64,000 nucleotides of DNA. Origin: Methanomassiliicoccus luminyensis B10 (GTDB lineage: Archaea; Thermoplasmatota; Thermoplasmata; Methanomassiliicoccales; Methanomassiliicoccaceae). Both the position numbers and the translations under genes were made by a program. A model generated the notes under the pieces. It was not told where the DNA came from, made no database searches, and worked only from the letters and a program-made list of their open reading frames with translations. The DNA is taken from assembly GCF_000308215.1 (NCBI RefSeq), contig NZ_CAJE01000012.1, forward strand, positions 310,001 to 374,000. The letters are read 5' to 3'. Positions 49,506 to 59,143 of this stretch are shown here, one piece after another. Every line of letters starts with the position of its first letter. The stretch's first letter is position 1.

Positions 49506-50831
49506 TCAGAGGCTGTCCTTGACCATGTCGTAGGTTATGAGCGTGGTCATATCCTGGGAAACGTCGAAGTCATCGCCGAGGTACGACATGAACGTGTCCA
49601 CGAATTCCTGGTGGACAGAGTCTCCGTACCCGTCTCCGAATATCTCGGGATAGAAAACCTCTGCCAGATACGCGATCCTGCACACTACGGGTATGCTCGA
49701 GTTGATGTATATCAGGTTCTCGTAGCAGTCCAACTCATCGAAATAGGTCATGTACGCCTTCCAGGTATCAACAGGGGTCATGGTCTTGCCCTTGGTCATG
49801 TCCAGATAGTCTATGCTATAGTCCAAGGTGCGATAGCTGACGATGTAGTCAGCGTTCCACGCCTTGTAGTATTCGTCCCCCTGATCCATCTTCGCGGACC
49901 CATCGCCTTCGAGCGTGCATACGGTGGGAGAACCTGCCAGAGCAGTAAGTCCAGTGTAGTCCGAATCGATCCTTGCAACATAATAGCCCATGGTGACGGA
50001 GAAGGAAGTCTTGACATCAGCGGGATCAACTTCCTTCAGCTTTTCCTTGATCTCGTCCAGGATCTCGTACGACATCAGCGCATAATTTATGGCCTGCTTC
50101 TCGCAGTCCTCGCCCAAGAGATATCCGATGGTAAGTGCCCCATCTATGGAGCTCAGTCCTTCAGCAGTGTCAAACCGGAGGATGGTCACCTCGGCGCCCT
50201 CCAAAAATGACGCGGACTTCTTTAGATAGGAATCTGAGTTCTGGGTCACGACCGCATCGATGCCTCCATCTATGCTTGCGTCAAGATTCTTGAAGGCATT
50301 TATGGAGTCGTCAGTATCGAGGTCAAAAATGCCCCCTCCTAATTGTACGGCGTTGTTCAGGATCGGACTGTGGGCCACACCATAGTTGGTCTTCGTGTAC
50401 CCGACCACCGTTTGGGCACCGCCAATCTGTATTATCGTAGATATAAGGTTCGTGCCCACAGGAACTATGTGCTCCAGAGGATACTCTATGCCCACGGTGG
50501 CACCTGAGGCATCAAAAACGTATACAGTTATGCCCTTTTTCTTGTCAATCATGTCGCGCAGATGGTCGACGTCCTTGCTGTCGACGGCCCCATCATAGTT
50601 CGCGTCGGCAAGAGGGTACTCATTTGCTTTGAGTTCTCCACTGATGATCTTCTCCACTGTTGAGACATCATCTTCGTCTATCTTGTAGTCGTTATCAGCA
50701 TTTCCGTATATCGATAATGGGGCATCGACCTTCGCCAGGGTTGCCGACCCCTGATTCATCAGGAGGTAGGCGCCTACTCCCGTCCCGGCGAGGACCACCA
50801 CTAGGATCACTGCTATGATCTTTGTATTCAT
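49506..50831 (-). CDS. dockerin-like / periplasmic binding protein fusion (SBP1)
   Basis: 441 residues. Residues ~5-25 form a membrane anchor (IIAVILVVVLAGTGVGAYLLM) with no lipobox Cys. Next come two dockerin-type calcium loops with helices: GNADNDYKIDEDDVSTVEKII (~43-63) and ADANYDGAVDSKDVDHLRDMI (~75-95). The rest (~105-441) is a class III substrate-binding fold (VYVFDASGATVGIEYPLEHIVPVG...). It should bind a metal chelate or tetrapyrrole outside the cell and hand it to the permeases at 51,038-53,178. Two regulon palindromes lie upstream. Confidence 0.85.
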   Translation of the reverse strand: MNTKIIAVILVVVLAGTGVGAYLLMNQGSATLAKVDAPLSIYGNADNDYKIDEDDVSTVEKIISGELKANEYPLADANYDGAVDSKDVDHLRDMIDKKKGITVYVFDASGATVGIEYPLEHIVPVGTNLISTIIQIGGAQTVVGYTKTNYGVAHSPILNNAVQLGGGIFDLDTDDSINAFKNLDASIDGGIDAVVTQNSDSYLKKSASFLEGAEVTILRFDTAEGLSSIDGALTIGYLLGEDCEKQAINYALMSYEILDEIKEKLKEVDPADVKTSFSVTMGYYVARIDSDYTGLTALAGSPTVCTLEGDGSAKMDQGDEYYKAWNADYIVSYRTLDYSIDYLDMTKGKTMTPVDTWKAYMTYFDELDCYENLIYINSSIPVVCRIAYLAEVFYPEIFGDGYGDSVHQEFVDTFMSYLGDDFDVSQDMTTLITYDMVKDSL

Positions 50832-50839
50832 GGCACCAC

Positions 50840-50856
50840 TTGGATGTATAATCCAA
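50840..50856. promoter_or_regulatory. regulon operator, copy at SBP1
   Basis: Perfect 17-bp palindrome TTGGAT-GTATA-ATCCAA, 9 nt before the SBP1 start (minus strand). Confidence 0.75.
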
Positions 50857-50870
50857 CTCTTCATGTTTTA

Positions 50871-50887
50871 TTGGATATATAATCCTA
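50871..50887. promoter_or_regulatory. regulon operator, second copy at SBP1
   Basis: TTGGAT-ATATA-ATCCTA, one mismatch from the palindrome, 31 bp centre to centre from the copy at 50,840 (three helical turns). AT-rich, so it may also hold the TATA element. Confidence 0.7.
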
Positions 50888-50979
50888 TCTGCGCTTGCCC
50901 AGATACGACCATTTTCGTTACCTCTCGATATCGATAAGTGCACCGCTCATCAGTTTTTTATATCAACTACTTGTTTTGG

Positions 50980-50996
50980 TTGGATTAATCATCCAA
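50980..50996. promoter_or_regulatory. regulon operator at the permease operon
   Basis: Perfect palindrome TTGGAT-TAATC-ATCCAA upstream of the plus-strand permease gene. A further half-site TTGGAT lies at 51,010-51,015. Confidence 0.75.
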
Positions 50997-51037
50997 TTAC
51001 CCATTCTATTTGGATGACCTGCCGGTGAGGAAGTCCA

Positions 51038-52111
51038 TTGAGCGATGATATTAAGGAAGATTATCGCAGGCACGTCTTGCGGAAGATCGTGTTCATATCA
51101 GCGTGCTTGGTCTCCATAATCGCCATCATAGGATTGGCCTGCAATGTGGGCCAAAGCCTTTCGCTGATGGAAACGTATACCCTGATATACAACCACATCA
51201 CGGGAGTAACTTATCCAGTAAGGAGCCCCACGTGGTGGCAAGATTACTTCATATGGAACTCCGTAATGCCCCGAATAGCGGTGGCGATCATCGCTGGGAC
51301 CTCCCTGGCACTGGGCGGGACAATCATGCAGAGCATGATGGCCAATCCCCTGGCGGAGCCGTATACTACCGGCATAGCCTCCGGTGCATGCTTCGGTGCG
51401 GTGGCGGCCATCGTCGCGGGGGTCTCCTTCTCTACCATAGCTGGGCAATATGGGATAGTGACCAACGCGTTCCTCTTTTCTCTCATCCCCGCGTTCATGG
51501 TCATCCTCATATCCAGATATGTCGACGCTTCCCCCGCTACCCTCGTGCTGGTGGGAACAGCCATATCGTATTTCTTCAATGCCATGGTCACCCTGCTCAT
51601 GGTCACGACCGACGCTGACACGCTCCAGGCGGCCTACCTGTGGCAAGTTGGCTCCTTAGTGGGCGTGACGTGGGCTGATGTCCCCCTCATGCTAATCGTG
51701 ACCGTCCTATGCTCTATATTCATAATGTACACGGCAAAAAACCTCAATCTGATGACCTTGGGGGACAACAACGCCAAGAGCCTGGGGCTGAATGTGGACC
51801 AGTACCGGACCGTGTGTATGCTCATCCTCTCGGTGATGGTGGCCTCCGTCATCAGCTTCACCGGCATAATCGGGTTCGTGGGGCTGGTGGCCCCCCACAT
51901 CGTCCGGCTGGTCATTGGATCCGACAACAGGTTCGTCGCCCCAGCGTCGATGATAGTAGGAGCGCTCATACTGCTGGTTGCCGACCTGGTGGCCCGGACG
52001 GTCTCGGTATCCAGCGAGATACCGGTCGGGGTGGTCATGGCATTCATAGGCAGCCCGATATTCCTTCTGCTCATCCTCTTCAAAAATAAAGGCTACGGGG
52101 AGGTCTATTGA
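51038..52111 (+). CDS. FecCD/BtuC-type permease 1A
   Basis: 357 residues, about nine or ten membrane helices. The family signature is GGTIMQSMMANPLAEPYTTGIASGACFGA and, later, TGIIGFVGLVAPHIVRLVIGSDNR plus IPVGVVMAFIGSPIFLLLILFK. The start is TTG at 51,038, after GGTGAGG at 51,024-51,030. With the next gene it forms the membrane channel for SBP1. The stop overlaps the next ATG by 1 nt (TGATG). Confidence 0.93.
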   Translation: MSDDIKEDYRRHVLRKIVFISACLVSIIAIIGLACNVGQSLSLMETYTLIYNHITGVTYPVRSPTWWQDYFIWNSVMPRIAVAIIAGTSLALGGTIMQSMMANPLAEPYTTGIASGACFGAVAAIVAGVSFSTIAGQYGIVTNAFLFSLIPAFMVILISRYVDASPATLVLVGTAISYFFNAMVTLLMVTTDADTLQAAYLWQVGSLVGVTWADVPLMLIVTVLCSIFIMYTAKNLNLMTLGDNNAKSLGLNVDQYRTVCMLILSVMVASVISFTGIIGFVGLVAPHIVRLVIGSDNRFVAPASMIVGALILLVADLVARTVSVSSEIPVGVVMAFIGSPIFLLLILFKNKGYGEVY

Positions 52112-53178
52112 TGTACCAGGATTTCGAGGACTTCAAGAAGGACTATACTTCCAGAACCTCCAGGAAGGTCCTCTTCGCCCTTATCGTCCTTGCCCTGGCC
52201 TTCGTCGTCTTCGGCATCACTATTTCTGTGGGGGAGTACCCCATAGGCTTCCTGGAATCGTACCAGATCGTCTTCGATCGACTGCTCGGGAACCCCGCGA
52301 GCGACCGCATGAAGGACATTATAATATGGAACTACCGTCTCCCCCGGGCCATAATGGCCGCGCTGGCTGGTTCTGGCCTGGCGATAGGGGGCGCGGTCAT
52401 GCAAAGCGCTCTCAGGAACCCGCTGGCGGAACCATACACAATGGGCATATCGTCCGGCGCATCCCTGGGCGCGGCCCTATCGATAATAAGCGGCATATGC
52501 ATAATCCCCTCGATCACTGGCGAGTCCGCTACGATCATCAACGCCTTCGCTCTGTCCCTGATACCCGTGGCCGTCATCCTGCTAGTAATCAGGTTCAAGA
52601 AGACCACGCCCACGATGATGATCCTTTCCGGCATAGCGGTCATGTACGTGTTCAGCGCGGTGACCACGATGCTCATGGTCGTGGCTGACCCCACCAGTCT
52701 CTCGGAAGTATATCAATGGAGGGTGGGGACCCTGGGCAAGGCGAGCTGGGATAACATCCCCATCGTATTGATATTCGTGGCGGCAGGCATAGCGGCGCTT
52801 TGGTATCTCTCAAGAAATCTCAACATCCTGGCGATGGGGAACAAGGGCGCCACCTCCTTGGGCGTGAACACCAACAGGCTTATGATGGCAAGTCTGGTGG
52901 TGGTGGCGCTGGTCACCTCTGCCATCGTGTGCTTCACCGGGACCATAGGCTTCGTGGGGCTGATAGTGCCGCACATGGTCAGGATATTCATCGGATCGAA
53001 CAACAAGTACCTGATCCCCACCTCCGCCTGCTTCGGCGCGCTCTTCCTGATGGTGATGGATTCCATAGCCAAGGTGGCAGGCCAGACCGGGCTCCCAGTG
53101 GGAGTCATATGTGCTGTGGTCGGCGGTCCCACATTCATCTACGTGCTAATAAAACAGAAAAAGTCCGCATGGAAGTAG
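52111..53178 (+). CDS. FecCD/BtuC-type permease 1B
   Basis: 355 residues, same fold: GGAVMQSALRNPLAEPYTMGISSGASLGAAL, FTGTIGFVGLIVPHMVRIFIGSNNKY and PVGVICAVVGGPTFIYVLIKQKK. The ATG at 52,111 follows GGAGG (~52,099-52,103). It is distinct in sequence from 1A, so the transporter is likely a heterodimer. CobN begins 26 nt downstream, in the same operon. Confidence 0.93.
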   Translation: MYQDFEDFKKDYTSRTSRKVLFALIVLALAFVVFGITISVGEYPIGFLESYQIVFDRLLGNPASDRMKDIIIWNYRLPRAIMAALAGSGLAIGGAVMQSALRNPLAEPYTMGISSGASLGAALSIISGICIIPSITGESATIINAFALSLIPVAVILLVIRFKKTTPTMMILSGIAVMYVFSAVTTMLMVVADPTSLSEVYQWRVGTLGKASWDNIPIVLIFVAAGIAALWYLSRNLNILAMGNKGATSLGVNTNRLMMASLVVVALVTSAIVCFTGTIGFVGLIVPHMVRIFIGSNNKYLIPTSACFGALFLMVMDSIAKVAGQTGLPVGVICAVVGGPTFIYVLIKQKKSAWK

Positions 53179-53204
53179 CCGGGCCTGAAGACAAGGAGTA
53201 TGCT

Positions 53205-56200
53205 ATGTCTGGAGATATCCTCGAAGAGGGCAATGCTGGCGGGACGGTCGGCCGGCGAATGAGAATAGTGAACCTTTCCATACAGAGCACCGACGCTAAG
53301 ATGCTGGTCGGGCCGGTCAGCGAAGTCGAGGAAGAGCTGGGCATCAACATAGACCTCTTTTGCGCCAACGCAGCAGACGTGGACGAGGACGTTCTCATGT
53401 ACCAGAGGCTGGTGGCCGCCACCGAGGGGGCCGACTTCGTCTTCATCAGGTGCATGTCCGATCCCGGCAAGTTCAAGTGGTTCGAAAGGTACGAGGCCGT
53501 GCTGAGGTCCATCAAGGGCCGCGTATTGCTTTTCTCCGGCAATGCGGAGGTGCGGCTCCTTTATCGCGACCTCTTCAATGGTTCAGACCAGGACTTCTTC
53601 ATTCTGTGCAAATACTTTGGGTACAGGGGCCACCTTAACGACAAGGGCATTATCCTCTGGGCGTACAAGGCCCAGATCGACCCGGACTATCAGCTTCCGG
53701 AGCCAGTGAAGCAGAGGCCCGATGGGATATATCACCCTGATTTCGACAAGGATGTTTCCTTCGAGGAGTACCTGAGACATCTGAAGAAGGATGCTCCCAC
53801 GGCAGGCATAATGATGATGGGGAACGTGTGGGTGTACGACAACCTGGAGTACATCGACGTCCTGATAAGGGAGCTGGAAGGGAGGGGCATGAACGTGATT
53901 CCCATCTTCTTCTCCGCCGCCGTGAGCTCGTCAACGGACCTGTGCAGCACCGCGGACGTATGCGAGCGCTACTTCATGGACGAGGGGAGGCCGCGGGTGG
54001 ACGTGCTGATAATCAACTCCCCATTCTCGCAGCTCGCCAATTCCAAAAAGACCTCCGGCATGTTCACGCCCGACGAGGAGAACTTTTTCAGGCGCGAGAT
54101 GAACGTGCCCGTAATCCAGGCCATGACGGTCACCGGGCATTACCGCGACTATGAGGAATGTACCGCGGACATGACCAAGGCCGAGGTGTCCTCGCAGGTG
54201 GCGTGGCCGGAGGTCGACGGACAGATCATCGCTGTCCCGATAGGTTGCTCCACCGACTCTCCCAAGTCCGTGAGGAGGACCGCCCCGATCCAGGACCGCA
54301 TAGAGCATATCGCGGCGCTTGCGTACAACTGGGCGAGGCTGGGCAGGACGCCCGTGTCCGAGAGGAAAGTGGCGATCCTTATGTACCAGTCCAGGCCAGA
54401 CTCCGGCCGCATAGGCAACGCCGCCTCTTTGGATGTCATCGAGAGCGTCTACGAGATGCTGAAGACGATGAGGGACCTGGGATACTCCCTGGACCACGTT
54501 CCCGGGTCCAGCAGGGAGCTGATAGACGAGATACTGGAGAACGTGACCAATGATTTCAACTGGATGCCCCCCGGAGAGATAACCAGGAAAGCCGCGGACC
54601 TCGTCGGCGAGAGAGAGTACAGGGGACATTTTGACAAGCTTTCCGATTTCAACAAAAGGTCCATGATGGAAAGTTGGGGAAAGCCTCCCGGAGAGATATG
54701 CGTGGAGGGCGGGAAGATAGTGATCCCAGGCCTGAGGAACGGCAATGTATTCATCGGCTACCAGCCCCTGAGGGGATGGGCGGAGCAGAGCGGCTCGATA
54801 TATCACGATCCGGTGCTGGCGGCCACGCACCAGTACCTGGAATACTACCGCTGGCTGCAGTACGATTTCGGCGCGCACGCGGTCGTCCACATGGGGACCC
54901 ATGGGACATTGGAGTGGCTGCCGGGCAAGAGCGTCGGAATGTCCTCCAAGTGCTACCCCGACATCATTCTCAACGCCATGCCTCACATCTACCCTTACGT
55001 CATCGATGACCCCGGCGAGGGCATACAGGCAAAAAGGAGGTCCGAGGCGGTGCTGATAGGGCATCTCAACGCCACGATGGCGAGGGCGGGCGAGTACGAC
55101 GACCTCGCAGCCGTGGACGTCCCCCTGCAGGAATACTTCAAGTGCAAGGCATCGGCCTCCGATGACAGGAAAAGGACATTGGTGCAGCAGATCTACGAGG
55201 CTTCGAGAAAAGCCTCCCTGCTCAACGATCTGAACGTTCCCGATAGCACCGGGCCAGAGAGTTTCGAGGGTCATCTGGGAAAGCTGCATGACTACCTCAC
55301 GGAGGTCAAGGACGCCTTGGTGAGGGATGGTCTGCACGTTCTGGGCAGATGTCCGCGCGAGCACCATTTGGACGAGGCGGTGTACTCCCTGACCCGGCTG
55401 GCCAACGGGGATGTCCCTTCTCTCAGGGACTCCCTCGGTGAGACCATGGGAGTGGACACGGACGCGGCCCTGAACGCTCCGTCCGAGCTGTCGGGTTCCG
55501 GCGAGCTCAACAGCGCCCTGCTGGACAGGGTCGACGATGAGCTCCAGCTCATCCTGTCGGAAATGCGGGGGATGGACTATGACACGGACAGGTGCGTCTC
55601 GTTCGTCAGGGAGAGGCACCCGAACATGACCCCGTCCCTGACGACGGTCTTGGGATACATATGCGGAACGCTGGTCCCCAACCTAAAGAGGACGTCCGAC
55701 GAGATCACCCACATGATGGGGGGGTTCGAGGGCAAATACGTCCTGCCGGGACCCTCTGGCGCCCCCACCCGGGGCAACGCCCACATACTGCCCATGGGGC
55801 GAAACTACTACGGCATAGATCCCGACTCCATACCGACCCCGGCATCCTGGGCCACCGGGGTGAGGATGGCGGATCAGATGATAGAGCACTACATCAGCGA
55901 GAAGGGGACGTATCCCCGGGAGATAGGCTTCATCATCTGGGCTACGGACACCATGAAGACAGGGGGAGATGACGTGGCCTATATCTTGTGGCTCATGGGC
56001 GTGCGGCCGGTGTGGTCTCGCACCGGGGGGCAGGTCATCGACCTTGAGATCATACCCCCTTCTGAGCTGAAGAGGCCCCGGATCGATGTCACGGTACGCA
56101 TTACAGGATTGTTCAGGGATACCTTTCCCAATCTCATCGATATGATCGATGACGCCGTGCACTTGATATCTGACCTCGACGAGACCGATGAAGAGAACTA

Positions 56201-57008
56201 TTTGGCAGCAAATCTGAGAAGGGACATAATACAGGGCCTTCAGGAAGGGATCGCCGTGGACGAGGTGCGTCGGCGTTCGTCCGTGAGGATCTTCGGCTGC
56301 CCGCCGGGGGCCTACGGTCCGGGCGTGAACCACGCCATAGAGTCCAGCGACTGGGAGACCGTGAAGGATCTCGCGGACATATATATCGCCTGGGGAAGTT
56401 GCGCCTATGGCCGCGGCATCAACGGGGAATCCATGAAGGATGAGTTCATCAAGCGGTTCGGCAAGGTATCGGTCACTGTTAAGAACATGCCGGACCGGGA
56501 GATCGACCTTTTCGACATGGATGATGTATACGGATATCTCGGGGGGCTCAACGCGTTCGTGCGGCAGTATGGGAACCCTGATGCCATGTCGGTTATGGGG
56601 GACGGGTCCAACCCCGAGAGGCTGAAGATCAGGGATACCAAGGAGGAGTGCAGGTTCGTGTTCAGGAGCAAAGTGCTCAACCCCAAGTTCATCAACGGGC
56701 TGAAAGAGCACGGGTATCGCGGCGCCGCAGAGATGGCGAACCTGACCGAATATGTATTTGGATGGGATGCCACGTCCGACGTCATTGACGATTGGATGTA
56801 CGAGCAGCTGGCCGAAAAATACGCCCTTGATCAGGAGACCAAGGAGTGGATGACGAATGTCAATCCCCATGCCCTCATGAACATTATCAGCAGGCTCCAG
56901 GAGGCCATAGAGAGGGGGTTGTGGGACGCGTCTGACGAGATGAGGGAGAGGCTGAAGGACCTGTTCATAGAGGCGGAGGGGAGGCTGGAGGAGATATCCG
57001 ACCGGTAG
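53205..57008 (+). CDS. cobN: CobN/magnesium-chelatase-type chelatase large subunit
   Basis: 1267 residues, full-length for CobN. Diagnostic block near residue 562: HMGTHGTLEWLPGK, then NAMPHIYPYVIDDPGEGIQAKRR; also ARDI-like ATDTMKTGGDDVAYILWLMGVRPVW and FGCPPGAYGPGVN. This subunit binds the tetrapyrrole and metal. The ATG at 53,205 has AAGGAG 6 nt upstream; ATG 53,169 would overlap permease 1B. No CobS/CobT or ChlI/ChlD is in the window. Co-transcription with the importer suggests metal insertion into, or removal from, an imported tetrapyrrole. Confidence 0.93.
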   Translation: MSGDILEEGNAGGTVGRRMRIVNLSIQSTDAKMLVGPVSEVEEELGINIDLFCANAADVDEDVLMYQRLVAATEGADFVFIRCMSDPGKFKWFERYEAVLRSIKGRVLLFSGNAEVRLLYRDLFNGSDQDFFILCKYFGYRGHLNDKGIILWAYKAQIDPDYQLPEPVKQRPDGIYHPDFDKDVSFEEYLRHLKKDAPTAGIMMMGNVWVYDNLEYIDVLIRELEGRGMNVIPIFFSAAVSSSTDLCSTADVCERYFMDEGRPRVDVLIINSPFSQLANSKKTSGMFTPDEENFFRREMNVPVIQAMTVTGHYRDYEECTADMTKAEVSSQVAWPEVDGQIIAVPIGCSTDSPKSVRRTAPIQDRIEHIAALAYNWARLGRTPVSERKVAILMYQSRPDSGRIGNAASLDVIESVYEMLKTMRDLGYSLDHVPGSSRELIDEILENVTNDFNWMPPGEITRKAADLVGEREYRGHFDKLSDFNKRSMMESWGKPPGEICVEGGKIVIPGLRNGNVFIGYQPLRGWAEQSGSIYHDPVLAATHQYLEYYRWLQYDFGAHAVVHMGTHGTLEWLPGKSVGMSSKCYPDIILNAMPHIYPYVIDDPGEGIQAKRRSEAVLIGHLNATMARAGEYDDLAAVDVPLQEYFKCKASASDDRKRTLVQQIYEASRKASLLNDLNVPDSTGPESFEGHLGKLHDYLTEVKDALVRDGLHVLGRCPREHHLDEAVYSLTRLANGDVPSLRDSLGETMGVDTDAALNAPSELSGSGELNSALLDRVDDELQLILSEMRGMDYDTDRCVSFVRERHPNMTPSLTTVLGYICGTLVPNLKRTSDEITHMMGGFEGKYVLPGPSGAPTRGNAHILPMGRNYYGIDPDSIPTPASWATGVRMADQMIEHYISEKGTYPREIGFIIWATDTMKTGGDDVAYILWLMGVRPVWSRTGGQVIDLEIIPPSELKRPRIDVTVRITGLFRDTFPNLIDMIDDAVHLISDLDETDEENYLAANLRRDIIQGLQEGIAVDEVRRRSSVRIFGCPPGAYGPGVNHAIESSDWETVKDLADIYIAWGSCAYGRGINGESMKDEFIKRFGKVSVTVKNMPDREIDLFDMDDVYGYLGGLNAFVRQYGNPDAMSVMGDGSNPERLKIRDTKEECRFVFRSKVLNPKFINGLKEHGYRGAAEMANLTEYVFGWDATSDVIDDWMYEQLAEKYALDQETKEWMTNVNPHALMNIISRLQEAIERGLWDASDEMRERLKDLFIEAEGRLEEISDR

Positions 57009-57052
57009 TTCGGACCTCTAGCTTACTCCCCTGAGAACAGTTACATACCTAG

Positions 57053-57069
57053 TTGGTGATATCCTCCAA
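57053..57069. promoter_or_regulatory. regulon operator (variant) before ABC-2 exporter
   Basis: TTGGTG-ATATC-CTCCAA, the outer TTGG/CCAA arms kept. It lies upstream of a TATA-like GATATAAAC (~57,086-57,094), which is about 25 nt before the TTG start at 57,113. Confidence 0.5.
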
Positions 57070-57112
57070 TTGATTCAAACTCCATTGATATAAACGAACT
57101 GGAAATGATAAC

Positions 57113-57973
57113 TTGACAGATATAATAGTCGCTGAGAAGTTGGTCAAGAAGTACAATGGCAAGGCTGCCGTTAACGGCATCGACCTCAGGGTAAGAAAGG
57201 GAGAGGTGTTCGGGTTCCTGGGACCGAACGGGGCCGGCAAGACCACCACCGTCCGCTTGTTGTCATCGCTGGCGACCATAGATGAAGGAAGGATACTGAT
57301 CGACGGCCACGATATCGTCAAGGAGCCCATCGAAGCCAAAAGCTGCATGGGAGTGATACAGCAGCACATCAGCTTGGACAAGGACCTCACCGTAAAGGAG
57401 AACATGATGCAGCACGCCATGTATCACAAGATACCTCGGTCGCAGAGGGAGCCTAGGATAGCCGAGCTGGTCAAGTACGCGGGGCTGGAAAAGTACCTCG
57501 ATCACATGGTAAACTCCCTTTCGGGAGGATGGAAGCGCAGGGTGGCAATAGTCTGCGCCCTCTTCCACAAGCCCGCATTACTATTCCTAGACGAACCGAC
57601 CGCGGGACTGGACATCCAGGCCCGGAGACTTCTTTGGGACCTCATCCGCCAGCTGAACAAGGACGGTACTACGATATTCCTCACGACCCACTATATAGAG
57701 GAGGCGGAGGCCTTGTGCGACAGGGTGGGGATAATCGATGAAGGGGAGATCATTGCCCTGGGAACTCCTAAGGAGCTCTGCGGAAAGCTGGGGTCAACGG
57801 CCGTGGAATATTTCGGCGACAGTAAAAAGACACAATATAAATACTTCCAGGGAAGGGACGAGGCCAATGAGTTCATAAGGACATTGGGAGGGGAGGAGAC
57901 CGTGATACTGAGGAACACGAGCCTGGAGGATTGCTTTGTGGAATTGACCGGCAAGACGGTTGGTGATGCCTGA
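57113..57973 (+). CDS. ABC-2 exporter ATPase
   Basis: 286 residues. Walker A GPNGAGKTTT, signature NSLSGGWKRRV, Walker B LLFLDEPTAGLD, TTHYIEEAEAL. A short C-terminal part (ELTGKTVGDA) is typical of DrrA-like exporters. Start TTG 57,113, apparently leaderless after the TATA element. The stop and the next ATG overlap (TGATG). Position in the regulon suggests export of a metal ligand or of a processed tetrapyrrole. Confidence 0.92.
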   Translation: MTDIIVAEKLVKKYNGKAAVNGIDLRVRKGEVFGFLGPNGAGKTTTVRLLSSLATIDEGRILIDGHDIVKEPIEAKSCMGVIQQHISLDKDLTVKENMMQHAMYHKIPRSQREPRIAELVKYAGLEKYLDHMVNSLSGGWKRRVAIVCALFHKPALLFLDEPTAGLDIQARRLLWDLIRQLNKDGTTIFLTTHYIEEAEALCDRVGIIDEGEIIALGTPKELCGKLGSTAVEYFGDSKKTQYKYFQGRDEANEFIRTLGGEETVILRNTSLEDCFVELTGKTVGDA

Positions 57974-58722
57974 TGTTCGAGACCGCCAAGGAGGTCTATT
58001 ACGTCTCCTGGTCGGACATCCGGTTCATGATGCATAACATCGTGAACGTGATCCTCATGAGCCTCATGAGCCCTTTGCTATATCTGATAGCGTTCGGGTT
58101 CGGGCTGGGCAACAATATCACTGCGCAAGGCGTCCCCTATATCGCGTTCATGATCCCGGGCATAGTAGCCCTCACATCACTGTCATCCTCTTTTACGTCC
58201 ACATCCACGAGGCTCAATGTCCAGAGGCTCTTCTACCGCAGCTTCGACGAGATGCTGATGTGCCCCCTGAAGTCCACTTCCATAGTGCTCGGAAAGACCA
58301 TGCTGGGATTCATACGCGGCCTGCTGAGCTGCGCCGTGATATTCACGATAGGGCTGTTCCTGACACCATATCTCAGCCTGACGCCTCTCTTCATCGTCAG
58401 CGTCCTGCTGTCCTGCTTCACGTTCTCGTGCCTAGGCGTGACCGCTGCGCTTCTGGCCAAGTCCCATCAGAGCATGGCGACGTTCAATACCCTGGTCATC
58501 CTCCCGATGACCTTCCTATGCGGCACTTTCTTTTCGATAGACAGCCTCCCTGAGGTGTTCCAGTGGATCCTCTACGCGGTACCCCTGACCCACTCCAGCG
58601 TGTGCATCAGAGCGGCCGCCCTAGGCTGGTCGTTCCCATGGATATCTTTGGTGGTCCTGGCGGCCTTCGCGGTGGCATTCTTCCTGATCAACATCTATCT
58701 GCTGAAGACCAGGAGGGTGTGA
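57973..58722 (+). CDS. ABC-2 type exporter permease
   Basis: 249 residues, six membrane segments. ABC-2 features: PLLYLIAFGFGLGNNI, FYRSFDEMLMCPLKSTSIVLGKTMLGFIRG (the E/D-ML-PL loop), and LPEVFQWILYAVPLTHSSVCIRAAALG. Partner of the ATPase by 1-nt overlap. Substrate unknown. Confidence 0.9.
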   Translation: MFETAKEVYYVSWSDIRFMMHNIVNVILMSLMSPLLYLIAFGFGLGNNITAQGVPYIAFMIPGIVALTSLSSSFTSTSTRLNVQRLFYRSFDEMLMCPLKSTSIVLGKTMLGFIRGLLSCAVIFTIGLFLTPYLSLTPLFIVSVLLSCFTFSCLGVTAALLAKSHQSMATFNTLVILPMTFLCGTFFSIDSLPEVFQWILYAVPLTHSSVCIRAAALGWSFPWISLVVLAAFAVAFFLINIYLLKTRRV

Positions 58723-59096
58723 TGGATACCCATCCGTCAGGTCGAACGGGAACGGGGCGGGACCGCAATAACTGCAAGGCCGGGACAGGGCCCGCGGTAA
58801 TCGCCGTTCCCGCCATCGGACCGATAACGCAATCTCGGGCGCGAAATGATCTCACCGAGGCCAGTTCATCGTCTTCCAGGAAACAACTGGGCTCGGGATA
58901 GTATGGTCTCGTGCCGAATGATGTAGATAGGCAAGGCAACAAAAAATGCATGCGGCCGATCAGATGGCCCAAGGTGCCCGGCGCCTCGGCCCGCCGCATG
59001 TGGCTTCCCTTTTAATAACTATTGCTCCCTTGCCGAGCGGCTTCCTCACGATCTGGAACTGATGAATAAAATACCCATTGTGATTCGGATGAATAG

Positions 59097-59113
59097 TTGG
59101 ATATATAATCCAT
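59097..59113. promoter_or_regulatory. regulon operator at the Sel1 gene, distal
   Basis: TTGGAT-ATATA-ATCCAT, one end mismatch from the 17-bp consensus. Confidence 0.7.
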
Positions 59114-59126
59114 TATATGGTTTTAT

Positions 59127-59143
59127 ATGGAGATATCATCCAT
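59127..59143. promoter_or_regulatory. regulon operator at the Sel1 gene, proximal
   Basis: ATGGAG-ATATC-ATCCAT. Weaker consensus match, centred 30 bp from the distal copy, and overlapping the expected transcription start. Confidence 0.55.

Noticed and set aside
53931-55619. 562-codon minus-strand frame inside cobN
   Set aside because: Shadow of cobN, with His/Arg/Val-rich unnatural composition.
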